Shown piece by piece: positions 9,313 through 17,880 of a DNA stretch of 45,289 bases; position 1 is the first letter of the stretch; each line of letters opens with the position of its first letter. This DNA is from JAVDCA01 sp035293985 (GTDB lineage: Bacteria > Pseudomonadota > Alphaproteobacteria > Rhizobiales > Xanthobacteraceae), in the NCBI GenBank assembly GCA_035293985.1, contig DATGLS010000019.1:1-45289 (forward strand). Direction: 5' to 3'. Both the position numbers and the translations under genes were made by a program. The notes under the pieces were generated by a model. It was not told the DNA's origin, ran no database searches, and saw only the letters and a program-made list of their open reading frames with translations.

Positions 9313-10176
9313 ATGAATGCATCCACATTGCGGCAACCTGTGCGCACTGCCGCGGCTGGCATGTCTGTGCTGGCGTTGACGCTTGCGTCAACGCTCGTCA
9401 GCGGCGGCGCACATGCCGCCGACGCCTCGCCCTGGCAGGTGGACAAGCGCGCCGGCATTCGCCTGATCGCCGGGAACCCGCATGCCGATGCGCGCTTTCG
9501 CGCCGGCCTCGAAATCAAGCTCGAGCCGGGCTGGAAGACCTACTGGCGTTATCCCGGCGACTCCGGCGTGCCGCCGCGCTTCGACTTCTCCAAATCCGAG
9601 AATGTGAGATCGGTCGCTGTCATGTGGCCGGCGCCGCATCGCCACCGCGACGAAAGCGGCACCACGATCGTCTATACTGACGACGTGATCTTCCCACTGC
9701 GCATCGTCGCGCAGGACGCGGCAAAGCCCGTGCTGCTGCGTCTCAAGCTCGACTACGCGATCTGCGAGAAGCTGTGCGTTCCTGCCGACGGCGAGGCCGA
9801 GCTTGTTCTCGACGGCGGCGCGTCCTCGCTCGATACGGCGCTCACGGCCGCCGAGGCGCAGGTGCCGAAGCCGGCCAAGCTCGGCGATACCGCGCCGCTT
9901 GCGGTGCGCGCGGTGCATCGCGAGGCCGGCGGCGCAAAGCCGCGCATCCTCGTCGATGTCGCGGGCCCCGAACCGATCGACTTGTTCGCCGAAGGCCCGA
10001 CACCCGACTGGGCCTTGCCGGTGCCCGACCCGGTTGGCGGCGCGCCCGCCGGGCTGCATCGGTTCGCTTTGGACGTCGACGGCGTGCCGCCCGGTGCCAA
10101 AACCGACGGTGCGACGCTCACCTTCACGCTCACATCGTCCGCCGGGGCCATTGAGGTTAAGGCCCCCCTCGACTAA
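9313..10176 (+). CDS. Secreted DsbD-alpha-like (thiol-disulfide interchange) protein
   Basis: A 287-residue protein with a signal peptide (about residues 1-35, ending GGAHA) and one domain of the type found at the N-terminus of DsbD. Visible features are the KLEPGWKTYWRYPGDSG segment, which is highly typical, and the pair C151-x3-C155 in YAICEKLC that would carry the redox activity. The membrane and thioredoxin parts of full DsbD are absent, so it must pair with another electron carrier or act on another periplasmic target. Start at ATG 9313 gives the signal peptide; the TTG at 9232 is less likely. The peroxiredoxin gene follows on the same strand. Confidence 0.82.
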   Translation: MNASTLRQPVRTAAAGMSVLALTLASTLVSGGAHAADASPWQVDKRAGIRLIAGNPHADARFRAGLEIKLEPGWKTYWRYPGDSGVPPRFDFSKSENVRSVAVMWPAPHRHRDESGTTIVYTDDVIFPLRIVAQDAAKPVLLRLKLDYAICEKLCVPADGEAELVLDGGASSLDTALTAAEAQVPKPAKLGDTAPLAVRAVHREAGGAKPRILVDVAGPEPIDLFAEGPTPDWALPVPDPVGGAPAGLHRFALDVDGVPPGAKTDGATLTFTLTSSAGAIEVKAPLD

Positions 10177-10246
10177 TTGTGGCGGCGGGTTAATTTAGCG
10201 CCCCCAATCCATCGATTTTTCACCCCCTGACAAGAGAGGATTCTCC

Positions 10247-10729
10247 ATGGCCATCAAGGTCGGCGATCGCCTTCCGGAAGCGAAATTCCGCGTGATGACG
10301 GCCGAAGGACCCGGCTGGAAGACCACCGACGAGGTGTTCAAGGGCAAGAAGGTCGTGCTGTTCGCCGTGCCTGGCGCCTTCACGCCGACCTGCCACAAGA
10401 ACCATCTGCCGGGGTTCGTGAAGAATGCCGACGCCATCAAGGCGAAGGGCGTCGACACCATCGCGGTCACCGCGGTCAACGACGGCTTCGTCATGGATGC
10501 ATGGAAGAAGGCGACCAACGCCGACGCGATCGAATTCCTCGCCGACGGCAACGGCGACTTCGCCAAAGCGATCGACATGACCCTGGACGGTTCGGGCAAC
10601 GGGCTCGGCATCCGCTCGAAGCGCTACTCCATGCTGGTAGACAACGGCGTCGTGAAGTCGATCAACGTCGAGGAAGCCCCCGGCACAGCCGACGTCTCCG
10701 GCGCCGACGCCATGCTGAAGCAGCTGTAA
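10247..10729 (+). CDS. Peroxiredoxin (Prx5-like, single Cys)
   Basis: A 160-residue cytoplasmic peroxiredoxin that reduces peroxides. The active site reads PGAFTPTC, with the peroxidatic C49 and T46. No other cysteine is present, so it is a 1-Cys form that must be recycled by glutathione/glutaredoxin or thioredoxin. The length and the following KNHLPGF segment fit the Prx5/AhpC-TSA redoxin group. A clear ribosome-binding site (AGAGGA, 8-9 nt upstream) supports the ATG. It ends just before a strong hairpin shared with convergent rnhA. Confidence 0.93.
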   Translation: MAIKVGDRLPEAKFRVMTAEGPGWKTTDEVFKGKKVVLFAVPGAFTPTCHKNHLPGFVKNADAIKAKGVDTIAVTAVNDGFVMDAWKKATNADAIEFLADGNGDFAKAIDMTLDGSGNGLGIRSKRYSMLVDNGVVKSINVEEAPGTADVSGADAMLKQL

Positions 10730-10782
10730 GGTAAAGCGAGCACAGCGCCTGCTCTCGCTCTCTTCGCTTGCTGCGCTCTCCC

Positions 10783-10818
10783 GCTCCCTCTCCCCGCGAC
10801 GACGCGGGGAGAGGGAGC
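10783..10818. terminator. Bidirectional 16-bp hairpin between peroxiredoxin and rnhA
   Basis: GCTCCCTCTCCCCGCG (10783-10798) and CGCGGGGAGAGGGAGC (10803-10818) form a perfect 16-bp stem with the tetraloop ACGA. It lies 54 nt after the peroxiredoxin stop and 9 nt beyond the rnhA stop, so it can serve both convergent units. No U-tract follows on either side. It could also be a copy of a dispersed repeat. Confidence 0.7.
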
Positions 10819-10826
10819 GCAAGCAC

Positions 10827-11279
10827 CTACTTCTGCGCCGCTCTGATCTCCGCGATCGCAGCGCGCGCCAACTCATCGGCGCGCTCGTTCAGATCGTGGC
10901 CCGCGTGGCCGCGCACCCAGTGGAAGCGCACGGTGTGGCTTTTGAGCGCAACGTCGAGCCGCTGCCACAGGTCCACGTTCTTCACGGGCTTCTTGTCGGC
11001 GGTCTTCCAGCCGTTGCGCTTCCAGCCGTTGATCCACTTGGTGATGCCGTCGCGCAGATACTGGCTGTCGGTGTGCAGGTCGACCGTCACCGGCCGCTTG
11101 AGCGACTCCAGTGCCGAGATCGCCCCCATCAGCTCCATGCGATTGTTGGTGGTGTGCGGCTCGCCGCCCTTGATCTCGCGCGTATGATCGCCCCATTGCA
11201 AGATAGCGCCCCACCCGCCCGGCCCCGGATTGCCAGAGCAGGCGCCGTCGGTGTGAATGATGACCTTGCCTTCGGGCAC
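10827..11279 (-). CDS. rnhA: Ribonuclease HI
   Basis: A 150-residue enzyme that cuts RNA in RNA-DNA hybrids. The four acidic metal ligands are present: D11 (HTDGACSGNPGPGG), E49 (NNRMEL), D71 (HTDSQYL) and D135 (NERADELA), with H125 in VRGHAGH. I chose the GTG at 11279 because GGGGAGG stands 7 nt upstream, and it gives the standard length; the open frame to 11567 overlaps thrB and is not coding. It is the last gene of the ispH-thrB-rnhA unit, with a 14-nt gap after thrB. Confidence 0.96.
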   Translation of the reverse strand: MPEGKVIIHTDGACSGNPGPGGWGAILQWGDHTREIKGGEPHTTNNRMELMGAISALESLKRPVTVDLHTDSQYLRDGITKWINGWKRNGWKTADKKPVKNVDLWQRLDVALKSHTVRFHWVRGHAGHDLNERADELARAAIAEIRAAQK

Positions 11280-11293
11280 CCGCGCACCTCCCC

Positions 11294-12256
11294 TCAGTCG
11301 ATCCCGTAATCCCGCACGCCCGCGACCGCCTGATGGAATCGCAGCTTGCGGTGATACTCCAGCGGGTCCTTCGGCTTGACCAGCGCGCCCGGCGGCACGT
11401 TGAGCCAGTCGACGAGCCGGGTCAGCAGGAAGCGCGTCGCGGCGCCGCGCGCGAGCAGCGGCAGCGCGTCGAGCTCGGCGGCCGACAGTGGCCGCCGCGC
11501 CGCATAGGCCGCGAGCAGCGCCCGCCCCTTGGTGACGTTGTAGGAGTGATCCGCCTCGAAGCACCACGCATTGAGGCAGATCGCGACGTCATAGGCGAGC
11601 GTGTCGGTGCACGCGAAGTAGAAGTCGATCAGTCCCGACAGCCTCTCGCCGAGAAAGAACACGTTGTCGGGAAAGAGATCGGCATGGATCACGCCCTGCG
11701 GCAGGTTGCGCGGCCAGCGCGCCGCGAGGATGCCGAGCTCGGCCGCGATCGCGCTCGCGAGCCCGGCCTGCACGCTGTCGGCGCGCGCTTCCGCGGCCGC
11801 GTAGAGCGTGCGCCAGCCGTCAACCGAGAGCGCATTGGCGCGCCGCAGGGAGAAATCGGCGCCGGCGAGATGCAGCTCGGCGAGCGCGCGGCCGAGCCCG
11901 GCGCAATGGGTCGCGCTCGGCCGCCGGATCCACATGCCGTCGAGAAAAGTGACGATGGCGGCCGGACGTCCCGCGAGGGTTCCGAGCGTCGTGCCGGCGC
12001 GGGTCTTCACGGGCTGCGGGCAGTTCAGGCCGCGCGCCGCCAGATGCTCCATCAGGCCGAGGAAGAACGGAAGATCGGCGGCGGCGACACGCTTCTCATA
12101 GAGCGTGAGGATGAAATAGCCGCGGCTGGTATGCAGCAGGAAATTCGAGTTCTCGACCCCCTCGGCGATCCCCTTGTAGGCGAGAAGATCGCCGAGATCG
12201 TATGCGCTCAGGAACGTCGCTAATTCCTCGGCCGCGACATCGGTATAGACGGCCAT
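11294..12256 (-). CDS. thrB: Homoserine kinase (choline-kinase-like type)
   Basis: A 320-residue kinase that phosphorylates homoserine in threonine synthesis. It belongs to the aminoglycoside-phosphotransferase-like ThrB found in alphaproteobacteria and pseudomonads, not the GHMP type. Landmarks are the N-terminal AVYTDVAAEELATFL, the ENSNFLL nucleotide-binding strand, the catalytic loop GVIHADLFPDNVFF (His-x-Asp and Asn) and the metal-binding GLIDFYFAC. Its position between ispH and rnhA is the usual rhizobial order. Confidence 0.95.
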   Translation of the reverse strand: MAVYTDVAAEELATFLSAYDLGDLLAYKGIAEGVENSNFLLHTSRGYFILTLYEKRVAAADLPFFLGLMEHLAARGLNCPQPVKTRAGTTLGTLAGRPAAIVTFLDGMWIRRPSATHCAGLGRALAELHLAGADFSLRRANALSVDGWRTLYAAAEARADSVQAGLASAIAAELGILAARWPRNLPQGVIHADLFPDNVFFLGERLSGLIDFYFACTDTLAYDVAICLNAWCFEADHSYNVTKGRALLAAYAARRPLSAAELDALPLLARGAATRFLLTRLVDWLNVPPGALVKPKDPLEYHRKLRFHQAVAGVRDYGID

Positions 12257-12301
12257 GGATCGACCGGCGGGTGAGAGAGCCTCAGAAGCCGTGAAAAACG
12301 C

Positions 12302-13300
12302 CTACTCGGCGGCCGCGATGTCGCGCAGCGGCCGCGGCAGCGGAAAGAACACGTCCTCCTCGGCGGCCGTCACGGTCTCGATGCGCAGCGTGTAGCGCTT
12401 GGCGAGGGCGTCGAGGATCTCCTCGACCAGCACCTCGGGGGCGGATGCGCCGGCCGTGATACCGAGATGCTGCACGGTCGCGAGCCGCCCCCAGTCGATG
12501 TCCTCGGCGCGCTGCAGCAGCACCGCATAGGGGCAGCCGTTGCGCTCGGCCACTTCCTTGAGCCGCTGCGAGTTGGACGAGTTCGGCGAGCCGACCACGA
12601 TCATCGCGTCGACGATGTGCGCGACCTTCTTCACCGCCTCCTGGCGGTTGGTCGTCGCGTAGCAGATGTCGTCCTTGTGCGGCCCGATGATCTTGGGAAA
12701 CCGCTCCTTGAGCTTGGCGACGATCTCGGCGGCGTCGTCCATGGAGAGCGTCGTCTGCGTCACGTAGGCGAGATTGCTCGCGTCCTTCGGCTCGAAGGTC
12801 GCCGCATCCTCCACGGTCTCGATCAGGCGCACGGCGCCCGCCGGGAGCTGGCCCATGGTCCCGACCACCTCGGGATGGCCGTCATGGCCGATCAGCAGGA
12901 TCTCGCGGCCGCGGCGATGATGAATCTCGGTCTCGCGATGGACTTTGGTGACCAGCGGACAGGTTGCGTCCAGCGTAAAGAAGCGCCGGCGTTTGGCCTC
13001 CTCGGGGACGGTCTTCGAGACGCCGTGCGCCGAGAACACGACCGGGGCGCCGGTATCGGGCACCTCGGCGAGATCCTCGACGAAAATCGCACCCTTGGCG
13101 CGCAGGCTGTCGACCACATAGCGGTTGTGGACGATCTCGTGGCGCACATAGACCGGGGCGCCGTAAAGCGCGAGCGCCCGCTCCACCGTCTCGATGGCCC
13201 GTACCACGCCGGCGCAGAAGCCGCGCGGCGAGCAGAGCATGACGTCGAGAACCGGCTTGTCGGCCGCCGGAACGGCGGAAATATGTTCGCTTTTGTTCAT
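12302..13300 (-). CDS. ispH: 4-hydroxy-3-methylbut-2-enyl diphosphate reductase
   Basis: A 332-residue iron-sulfur enzyme of the last step of the MEP isoprenoid pathway, yielding IPP and DMAPP. The three cluster cysteines are visible as C29 (PRGFCAGV), C114 (DATCPLV) and C213 (DICYATTNRQ). VRHEIVHN, FSAHGVS and GSPNSSNSQRL are family motifs. It heads the ispH-thrB-rnhA unit; the upstream 286 bp separate it from divergent trcR and contain a palindromic element. Confidence 0.97.
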   Translation of the reverse strand: MNKSEHISAVPAADKPVLDVMLCSPRGFCAGVVRAIETVERALALYGAPVYVRHEIVHNRYVVDSLRAKGAIFVEDLAEVPDTGAPVVFSAHGVSKTVPEEAKRRRFFTLDATCPLVTKVHRETEIHHRRGREILLIGHDGHPEVVGTMGQLPAGAVRLIETVEDAATFEPKDASNLAYVTQTTLSMDDAAEIVAKLKERFPKIIGPHKDDICYATTNRQEAVKKVAHIVDAMIVVGSPNSSNSQRLKEVAERNGCPYAVLLQRAEDIDWGRLATVQHLGITAGASAPEVLVEEILDALAKRYTLRIETVTAAEEDVFFPLPRPLRDIAAAE

Positions 13301-13474
13301 GGTTTGGCTTTTTCGGCGTTCTGGCTATCGCCTCCAATTTTCACTTAATTCTGCCGCGACGTCTTGTTCGGGATATCGACCCGGACATGGGCCACCCCGC
13401 CCAGCCTGTCAAGGTCGGCCGCACGCTCGGGGATTGCATAGTCCGGCCCAGATTTCCTATATAATGAACGTATT

Positions 13475-13557
13475 CCCGTCATCCCCGATGACACCTGCTT
13501 CGCCCGCAAGGGCGGGCGAAGCCGAAGAAGCCTATCTGAAATCCGGGGATGCGGGAA
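13475..13557. repeat. Nested palindromic element upstream of trcR
   Basis: Inner perfect 11-bp stem GCTTCGCCCGC/GCGGGCGAAGC with loop AAGG, framed by outer arms TCCCGTCATCCCC and GGGGATGCGGGA. The layout is that of a two-hairpin REP/BIME-like repeat. It ends about 30 nt before the trcR start codon, so it is probably transcribed in the trcR leader if the promoter lies upstream. Confidence 0.65.
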
Positions 13558-13586
13558 CTTATGAAAGATTTTCCCGGAGGTCCGCC

Positions 13587-14288
13587 ATGGCCGTGCAGCC
13601 GCTGATGCCGAAAGCCACCGCCGTCTGGCTGGTGGAGAACACCGCCCTGTCGTTCGACCAGATTGCCGATTTCTGCAAGCTCCACCCGCTCGAGGTGAAG
13701 GCGGTCGCCGACGGCGATTCCGCCCAGGGCATCAAGGGCCTCGATCCGATCCAGACCGGCCAGCTCACCCGCGAGGAGATCGAGAAGGCTGAGGCCGATC
13801 CGCAGCGGCGCCTGAAGCTCGCCGACGCCAAGGTCCGCCTGCCCGAGGCCAAGCGCAAGAAGGGTCCCCGCTACACGCCGGTGTCGCGCCGGCAGGACCG
13901 CCCGAATGCGATCCTGTGGCTGGTGCGCAGCCATCCCGAGCTCAAGGACAGCCAGATCATGCGCCTCGTCGGCACCACCAAGTCGACGATCCAGGCGATT
14001 CGCGAGCGCACTCACTGGAACGCCGCGACCCTTTCGCCGCTCGATCCCGTGACGCTGGGCCTGTGCTCGCAGATCGACCTCGACCTCGAAGTCCACCGCG
14101 CCGCCAAGGAGAAGCCGGCCGAGCCCGACCACGGTGTCACGCTGCTTCCCGCCGAGGTGACGACCGCGAAGCAGCCCGCGACCGAGGAGGCCGATGCGGC
14201 GAAGAAGCCGTCCGAGGAGCTCGACATCGACGCGGTGCGCGCCAAGCTCGCCCGGATCGGTGGCAGGACCGAGCCGCAAGACGAGTAA
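13587..14288 (+). CDS. trcR: Cell-cycle transcriptional regulator TrcR (DUF1013)
   Basis: A 233-residue protein matching the alphaproteobacterial DUF1013 family, whose Caulobacter member was named TrcR and linked to cell-cycle transcription. Landmarks are TAVWLVENTALSFDQIADFC near the N-terminus, GLDPIQTGQLTREEIEKAE, PVSRRQDRPNAILWL, and a helix-turn-helix-like part LKDSQIMRLVGTTKSTIQAI (about 115-135). The C-terminal 60 residues are Ala/Lys/Glu-rich and variable. The start at ATG 13587 has GGAGG 6 nt upstream; an upstream open frame from 13194 has no such support. Confidence 0.9.
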   Translation: MAVQPLMPKATAVWLVENTALSFDQIADFCKLHPLEVKAVADGDSAQGIKGLDPIQTGQLTREEIEKAEADPQRRLKLADAKVRLPEAKRKKGPRYTPVSRRQDRPNAILWLVRSHPELKDSQIMRLVGTTKSTIQAIRERTHWNAATLSPLDPVTLGLCSQIDLDLEVHRAAKEKPAEPDHGVTLLPAEVTTAKQPATEEADAAKKPSEELDIDAVRAKLARIGGRTEPQDE

Positions 14289-14528
14289 CGGGCCGCGCGT
14301 GACGGGTGGGCCGCTAACGGGCTGCGCGCAGCGCGTGTACGCATACGCCACGCAGTTGCGCCTCCGGCACCCGGCTGTGACCTATTAGGAGTTGATCTCA
14401 AACGACAATTCGCCGCAGGGCCGTGCCGGTCCAGCAACCAATTTACCGCGATGCGAACCGGCAATTAACGATTCGCATCCTAAAGGTGTCCTGGGCCCGA
14501 GGGCCGGCCGCACGGGTGGGACGCCGCT

Positions 14529-16487
14529 ATGAATCGCTTCTTCCGCATCTTCAATGTCTTCAAGAATCTCTACGCCAAGCTGATCGCATCGGCCGCCATC
14601 GGCGTGCTGCTGGTGGCCGGCCTGATCCTCAATGCGCAATGGAGCAATGACTCGATCTCCCGCGCCGATGCGTCGAGCCGCAACCAGAATGCCGTCGTCA
14701 AGCAGGTCATGCTCGCCCAGCAGTCCTACCTGCGCGGCCAGATCCTCCGCCGCAACATCGTGCTCGCCCATAACCTCAGCGAGGCGCAGAAGGCGTTCGA
14801 GGACATGAAGGCCGCCGGCGCCGAGGCGCTCGAGCATGCCAAGGCCGCCGCCGATGCCGCCAGCGACCCCGACAATCGCGCGCGGCTGCAGCAGTTCTCG
14901 ACCAAGCTCGACGAGTTCATGTCGATCAGCCTCGACATGGCCAACTCGCATTTCGACATCGTCAAGCTGCAGGGACAGGAGTCCGACCTGATCATCAAGT
15001 GGAATCAGGCGATGCAGGCGGGGCTCGCGCTCGCCGGGATCAAGGGCGGCAGCGCCGAGCCGCGCATGCGCGACGCCGCGACTGCGATGCTCGACACCAA
15101 CGTCGCCTACTGGCGCTACGCGACGCTGCAGGAGCCGGTCGTGCTGGGCAAGATGTATCAGGCCGCCGACAAGGTCTACATCGAGCTGCAGCGCGCCCGC
15201 TCGGAGGTCAAGGACGACAAGATCGCGCAAGCCGCGATCGACGGACTGCTCGACGTCGTGCAGAAGCTCAACGATGTCATCGACGGCACCAAGGCGGCAT
15301 TCGACAAATATCTCAAGCTCGATCGCGAGCGCAACGCGCCGCTGCGCGCCCAGCTGGAGGACGTGATCGCCAAGATCTCGACCGCCTCGGACGCGATTGC
15401 GCACCAGGCCGAGGTCTCGGTGGTCGCCGACATGAGCCGCTCGAATCGCGTCGGCCTCTGGCTCGGTGTGGTCGTTATGCTGGTTCTGATCGTCTCGGCG
15501 ATCTTCTCCATGCTGACCTTCCGCCGCCACGCCATCGCCACCAAGGAAGCCGACGCGCGCGCCGCCGCCGAGAAGCTCGAGGCGGAAGCCCGAGCCTCGG
15601 AGGAGCGCAAGGTCGCGCGCGAGAAGGCCGAGGCCGAGCGCAAGGCGGCGATGAGCCGCCTCGCCGACGACTTCGAGCAGGCGGTCGGCAAGATCGTCGA
15701 TACGGTGTCGACCACCTCGATGGAGCTCGAGTCCGCCGCCGGCTCGATGAGCAAGACCGCCGAGACCACCCAACAGCTCTCCGCCGCGGTCGCGTCGGCT
15801 TCGGAGGAATCGTCCGCCAACGTGCAATCGGTCGCCAGCGCGACCGACGAGATGGCGGCTTCGGTCGCCGAGATCAGCCGGCAGGTGCAGGAGTCGAGCC
15901 GCATCGCCAACGAGGCGGTGGCGCAGGCGAGCAAGACGGATGCCCGCATCTCGCAGCTCTCGCAGGCCGCTGGCCGCATCGGCGACGTCGTCAAGCTCAT
16001 CACCGCGATCGCCGAGCAGACCAACCTGCTCGCGCTCAACGCCACCATCGAGGCCGCCCGTGCCGGCGAGGCCGGCAAGGGTTTCGCGGTGGTCGCCCAG
16101 GAGGTGAAGCAGCTCGCCGCGCAGACCGCCAAAGCGACCGACGAGATCCGCGGCCAGATCGCCGGCATGCAGGGCGCAACTCAGGAATCGGTCGCTGCCA
16201 TCAAGGAGATCGGCGAGACCATCGCGCGCATCTCGCAGATCGCGACCTCGGTCGCCTCCGCGGTCGAGGAGCAAGGTGCCTCGACCCAGGAGATCGCCCG
16301 CAACGTCCAGCAGGCCGCACACGGCACCTCGCAGGTGACCGGCAACATCACCGAGGTCACGCGCGGCGCGAGCGAGACCGGCATCGCCGCCGGACAGGTG
16401 CTGACCTCGGCGCAATCGCTCGCCAACGAGAGCAATCAGCTCAAGACGGAAGTCGCGAAGTTCCTCGATACGGTGCGCGCGGCGTAA
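14529..16487 (+). CDS. Methyl-accepting chemotaxis protein
   Basis: A 652-residue chemoreceptor. TM1 is at about residues 17-37 and TM2 at about 310-331; between them is a helical, roughly 260-residue periplasmic sensor of the four-helix/HBM type with no recognisable ligand motif. The signalling domain holds the canonical hairpin tip EQTNLLALNATIEAARAGE and ends LDTVRAA without a CheR-tethering pentapeptide. Between TM2 and the signalling domain I see a charged coiled coil (Glu/Ala/Lys/Arg-rich, about 340-385) rather than an obvious HAMP domain. No che genes are nearby. Confidence 0.93.
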   Translation: MNRFFRIFNVFKNLYAKLIASAAIGVLLVAGLILNAQWSNDSISRADASSRNQNAVVKQVMLAQQSYLRGQILRRNIVLAHNLSEAQKAFEDMKAAGAEALEHAKAAADAASDPDNRARLQQFSTKLDEFMSISLDMANSHFDIVKLQGQESDLIIKWNQAMQAGLALAGIKGGSAEPRMRDAATAMLDTNVAYWRYATLQEPVVLGKMYQAADKVYIELQRARSEVKDDKIAQAAIDGLLDVVQKLNDVIDGTKAAFDKYLKLDRERNAPLRAQLEDVIAKISTASDAIAHQAEVSVVADMSRSNRVGLWLGVVVMLVLIVSAIFSMLTFRRHAIATKEADARAAAEKLEAEARASEERKVAREKAEAERKAAMSRLADDFEQAVGKIVDTVSTTSMELESAAGSMSKTAETTQQLSAAVASASEESSANVQSVASATDEMAASVAEISRQVQESSRIANEAVAQASKTDARISQLSQAAGRIGDVVKLITAIAEQTNLLALNATIEAARAGEAGKGFAVVAQEVKQLAAQTAKATDEIRGQIAGMQGATQESVAAIKEIGETIARISQIATSVASAVEEQGASTQEIARNVQQAAHGTSQVTGNITEVTRGASETGIAAGQVLTSAQSLANESNQLKTEVAKFLDTVRAA

Positions 16488-16511
16488 GCCGCGCAGCCTC
16501 GTAGCCGGGAT

Positions 16512-16600
16512 GGAGGCGCGTCAGCCCCGTGATCGGCGCCACCTTATCCGCGGAGAAGATGTGCCCGCATTGCGCTTGGTTCCCTGCGGGCCACCGGCGC
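16512..16600. repeat. Degenerate GTAGCCCGGATGG-type dispersed repeat
   Basis: GTAGCCGGGATGGAGGCG at the start matches the left arm of repeats seen at 29793 and 40982, and the right side ends in TGCGGGCCA without a full partner arm. It lies between the convergent chemoreceptor and DoxX genes. The copy looks degraded. Confidence 0.4.
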
Positions 16601-16602
16601 GC

Positions 16603-17073
16603 CTATGACCGTCGCCACAGCCGCTCGAGCGCATACCGCCCACCGCCGCTCGCGACCAGTGTGACGAACGCGCCGGCGATCGCCACATTCTTGGAGAAAT
16701 TTATCTGTTGTGCCTCGCGCGCGGCGCCGGTGAACAGCCAGAAGCGGTGTGAGATGGTCGTCGCCACGATCACGAACGCGACCATCAGCAGCGCCGCGTA
16801 ACGCACCTCGATGCCGAGCACGATCGCGAGCCCGCCGAAGAATTCAACCGGCGCGCCGATCAGCGCCATGGTCGAGGCCATCGGCACGCCGTGCCGCTCC
16901 AGGCCCGCCGCAAAAGCCGACAGCGCGGTCAGCTTGCCGAAGCCGCTGACGACCAAGATGCCGCCGAGCATGACGCGGCCGAGCGCCAGCAACGCATCGC
17001 GACACTCGAACGCGGCGGTCTGGCGCGCGCGTGCCGGCGTGAATGCCGTCGACGGGCCGAAACCACTGGACAT
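16603..17073 (-). CDS. DoxX family membrane protein
   Basis: A 156-residue integral membrane protein with four hydrophobic helices. GRVMLGGILVVSGFGKL (about 33-49), GAPVEFFGGLAIVLG and ATTISHRFW are typical of the DoxX/YphA family, proposed to act in respiratory-quinone or redox-stress complexes. The start has AAGGAGA 6-8 nt upstream. It stands alone between a chemoreceptor and a DUF2059 gene. Confidence 0.9.
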   Translation of the reverse strand: MSSGFGPSTAFTPARARQTAAFECRDALLALGRVMLGGILVVSGFGKLTALSAFAAGLERHGVPMASTMALIGAPVEFFGGLAIVLGIEVRYAALLMVAFVIVATTISHRFWLFTGAAREAQQINFSKNVAIAGAFVTLVASGGGRYALERLWRRS

Positions 17074-17221
17074 TGCGTCTTCTCCTTCACCAAAGGACGG
17101 ACCAAACGTTGCGCCGACCTACGCGGGTGAAGGGAGTGAAGAAAGGCCGTCGTCGTCACGCAGCGCTCACGATTGCGCGAGCGGCCGACGGAACTTTGTG
17201 TCGATATCTTACTCGTTTGCC

Positions 17222-17239
17222 GGGCGGCGGCCGCCGCCC
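17222..17239. terminator. GC palindrome after the DUF2059 gene
   Basis: GGGCGGCGGCCGCCGCCC is a perfect 18-bp palindrome 13 nt past the stop of the minus-strand DUF2059 gene. It may stop transcription of that gene, but there is no clear U-tract. Confidence 0.4.
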
Positions 17240-17251
17240 AGCCCAAGCCCG

Positions 17252-17758
17252 CTACTTGACGCCGTGCTTCTGCAGGATCGCCTGCAGCCGCGCCTGCAGC
17301 TGCTGCTGGAAGGCGGCCATGCGCGGCAGCATGGTCTTGGAAAAGTCGGCCATGACCAGGGGTATTTGCGAGAGCGCCTTGGCGCCGAGCGGCGTCTTGT
17401 AGAACGCCGCGAGCTGGCGCAGCTCCTCGGCGGTGAAGTATTTCGCGTAGATCTGCGGCATGTCCTGCATCGAATCGAGCACGAACTGCTGCGTCGTGTG
17501 CTCGAACTCGGTGCGCAGCTCCGCGCTGGTGGCGGCGTCGATCTGCGGGCCGAACGAGCGCTCGACCTGCGGCCACATCTGCGCGACCATGTTGCGCATC
17601 ATCGACCCCACCAAGTCTGGCGACATGATCGCCATCAATTCCTTTGCCGCCGCGATCGCGTCGGGCGACGGGGCCGCCTGCGGCTGTGTCTGCGCCGACG
17701 CCGTCGTGACGCGCAGGACGATCATCACCAGAAGGAACAGACGCACCATCGAGCGCAT
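17252..17758 (-). CDS. Secreted DUF2059 protein
   Basis: A 168-residue protein with a signal peptide (LFLLVMIVLRVTTASAQ). The body matches the DUF2059 family: a helical domain with FTAEELRQLAAFYKTPLGAKAL near residues 110-130 and a helical C-terminus. The function of the family is unknown; it is periplasmic. GGGGAGG lies 6 nt upstream of ATG 17758, which settles the start against the longer open frame to 17884. Confidence 0.88.
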   Translation of the reverse strand: MRSMVRLFLLVMIVLRVTTASAQTQPQAAPSPDAIAAAKELMAIMSPDLVGSMMRNMVAQMWPQVERSFGPQIDAATSAELRTEFEHTTQQFVLDSMQDMPQIYAKYFTAEELRQLAAFYKTPLGAKALSQIPLVMADFSKTMLPRMAAFQQQLQARLQAILQKHGVK

Positions 17759-17880
17759 GTCGCGCCTCCCCACATTGGTTGCTCGATCCAAACGGATCGG
17801 GATACCCGGATGAATGCCGGACTCGACGGACGGTAGCGATTTTGTGCGTCTGCCGGAAGACGGCGCGCCCGGCGCCTGCT

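Noticed and set aside
14385..16415. 676-residue minus-strand frame
   Set aside because: Antisense to the chemoreceptor, whose signalling-domain match is unambiguous.
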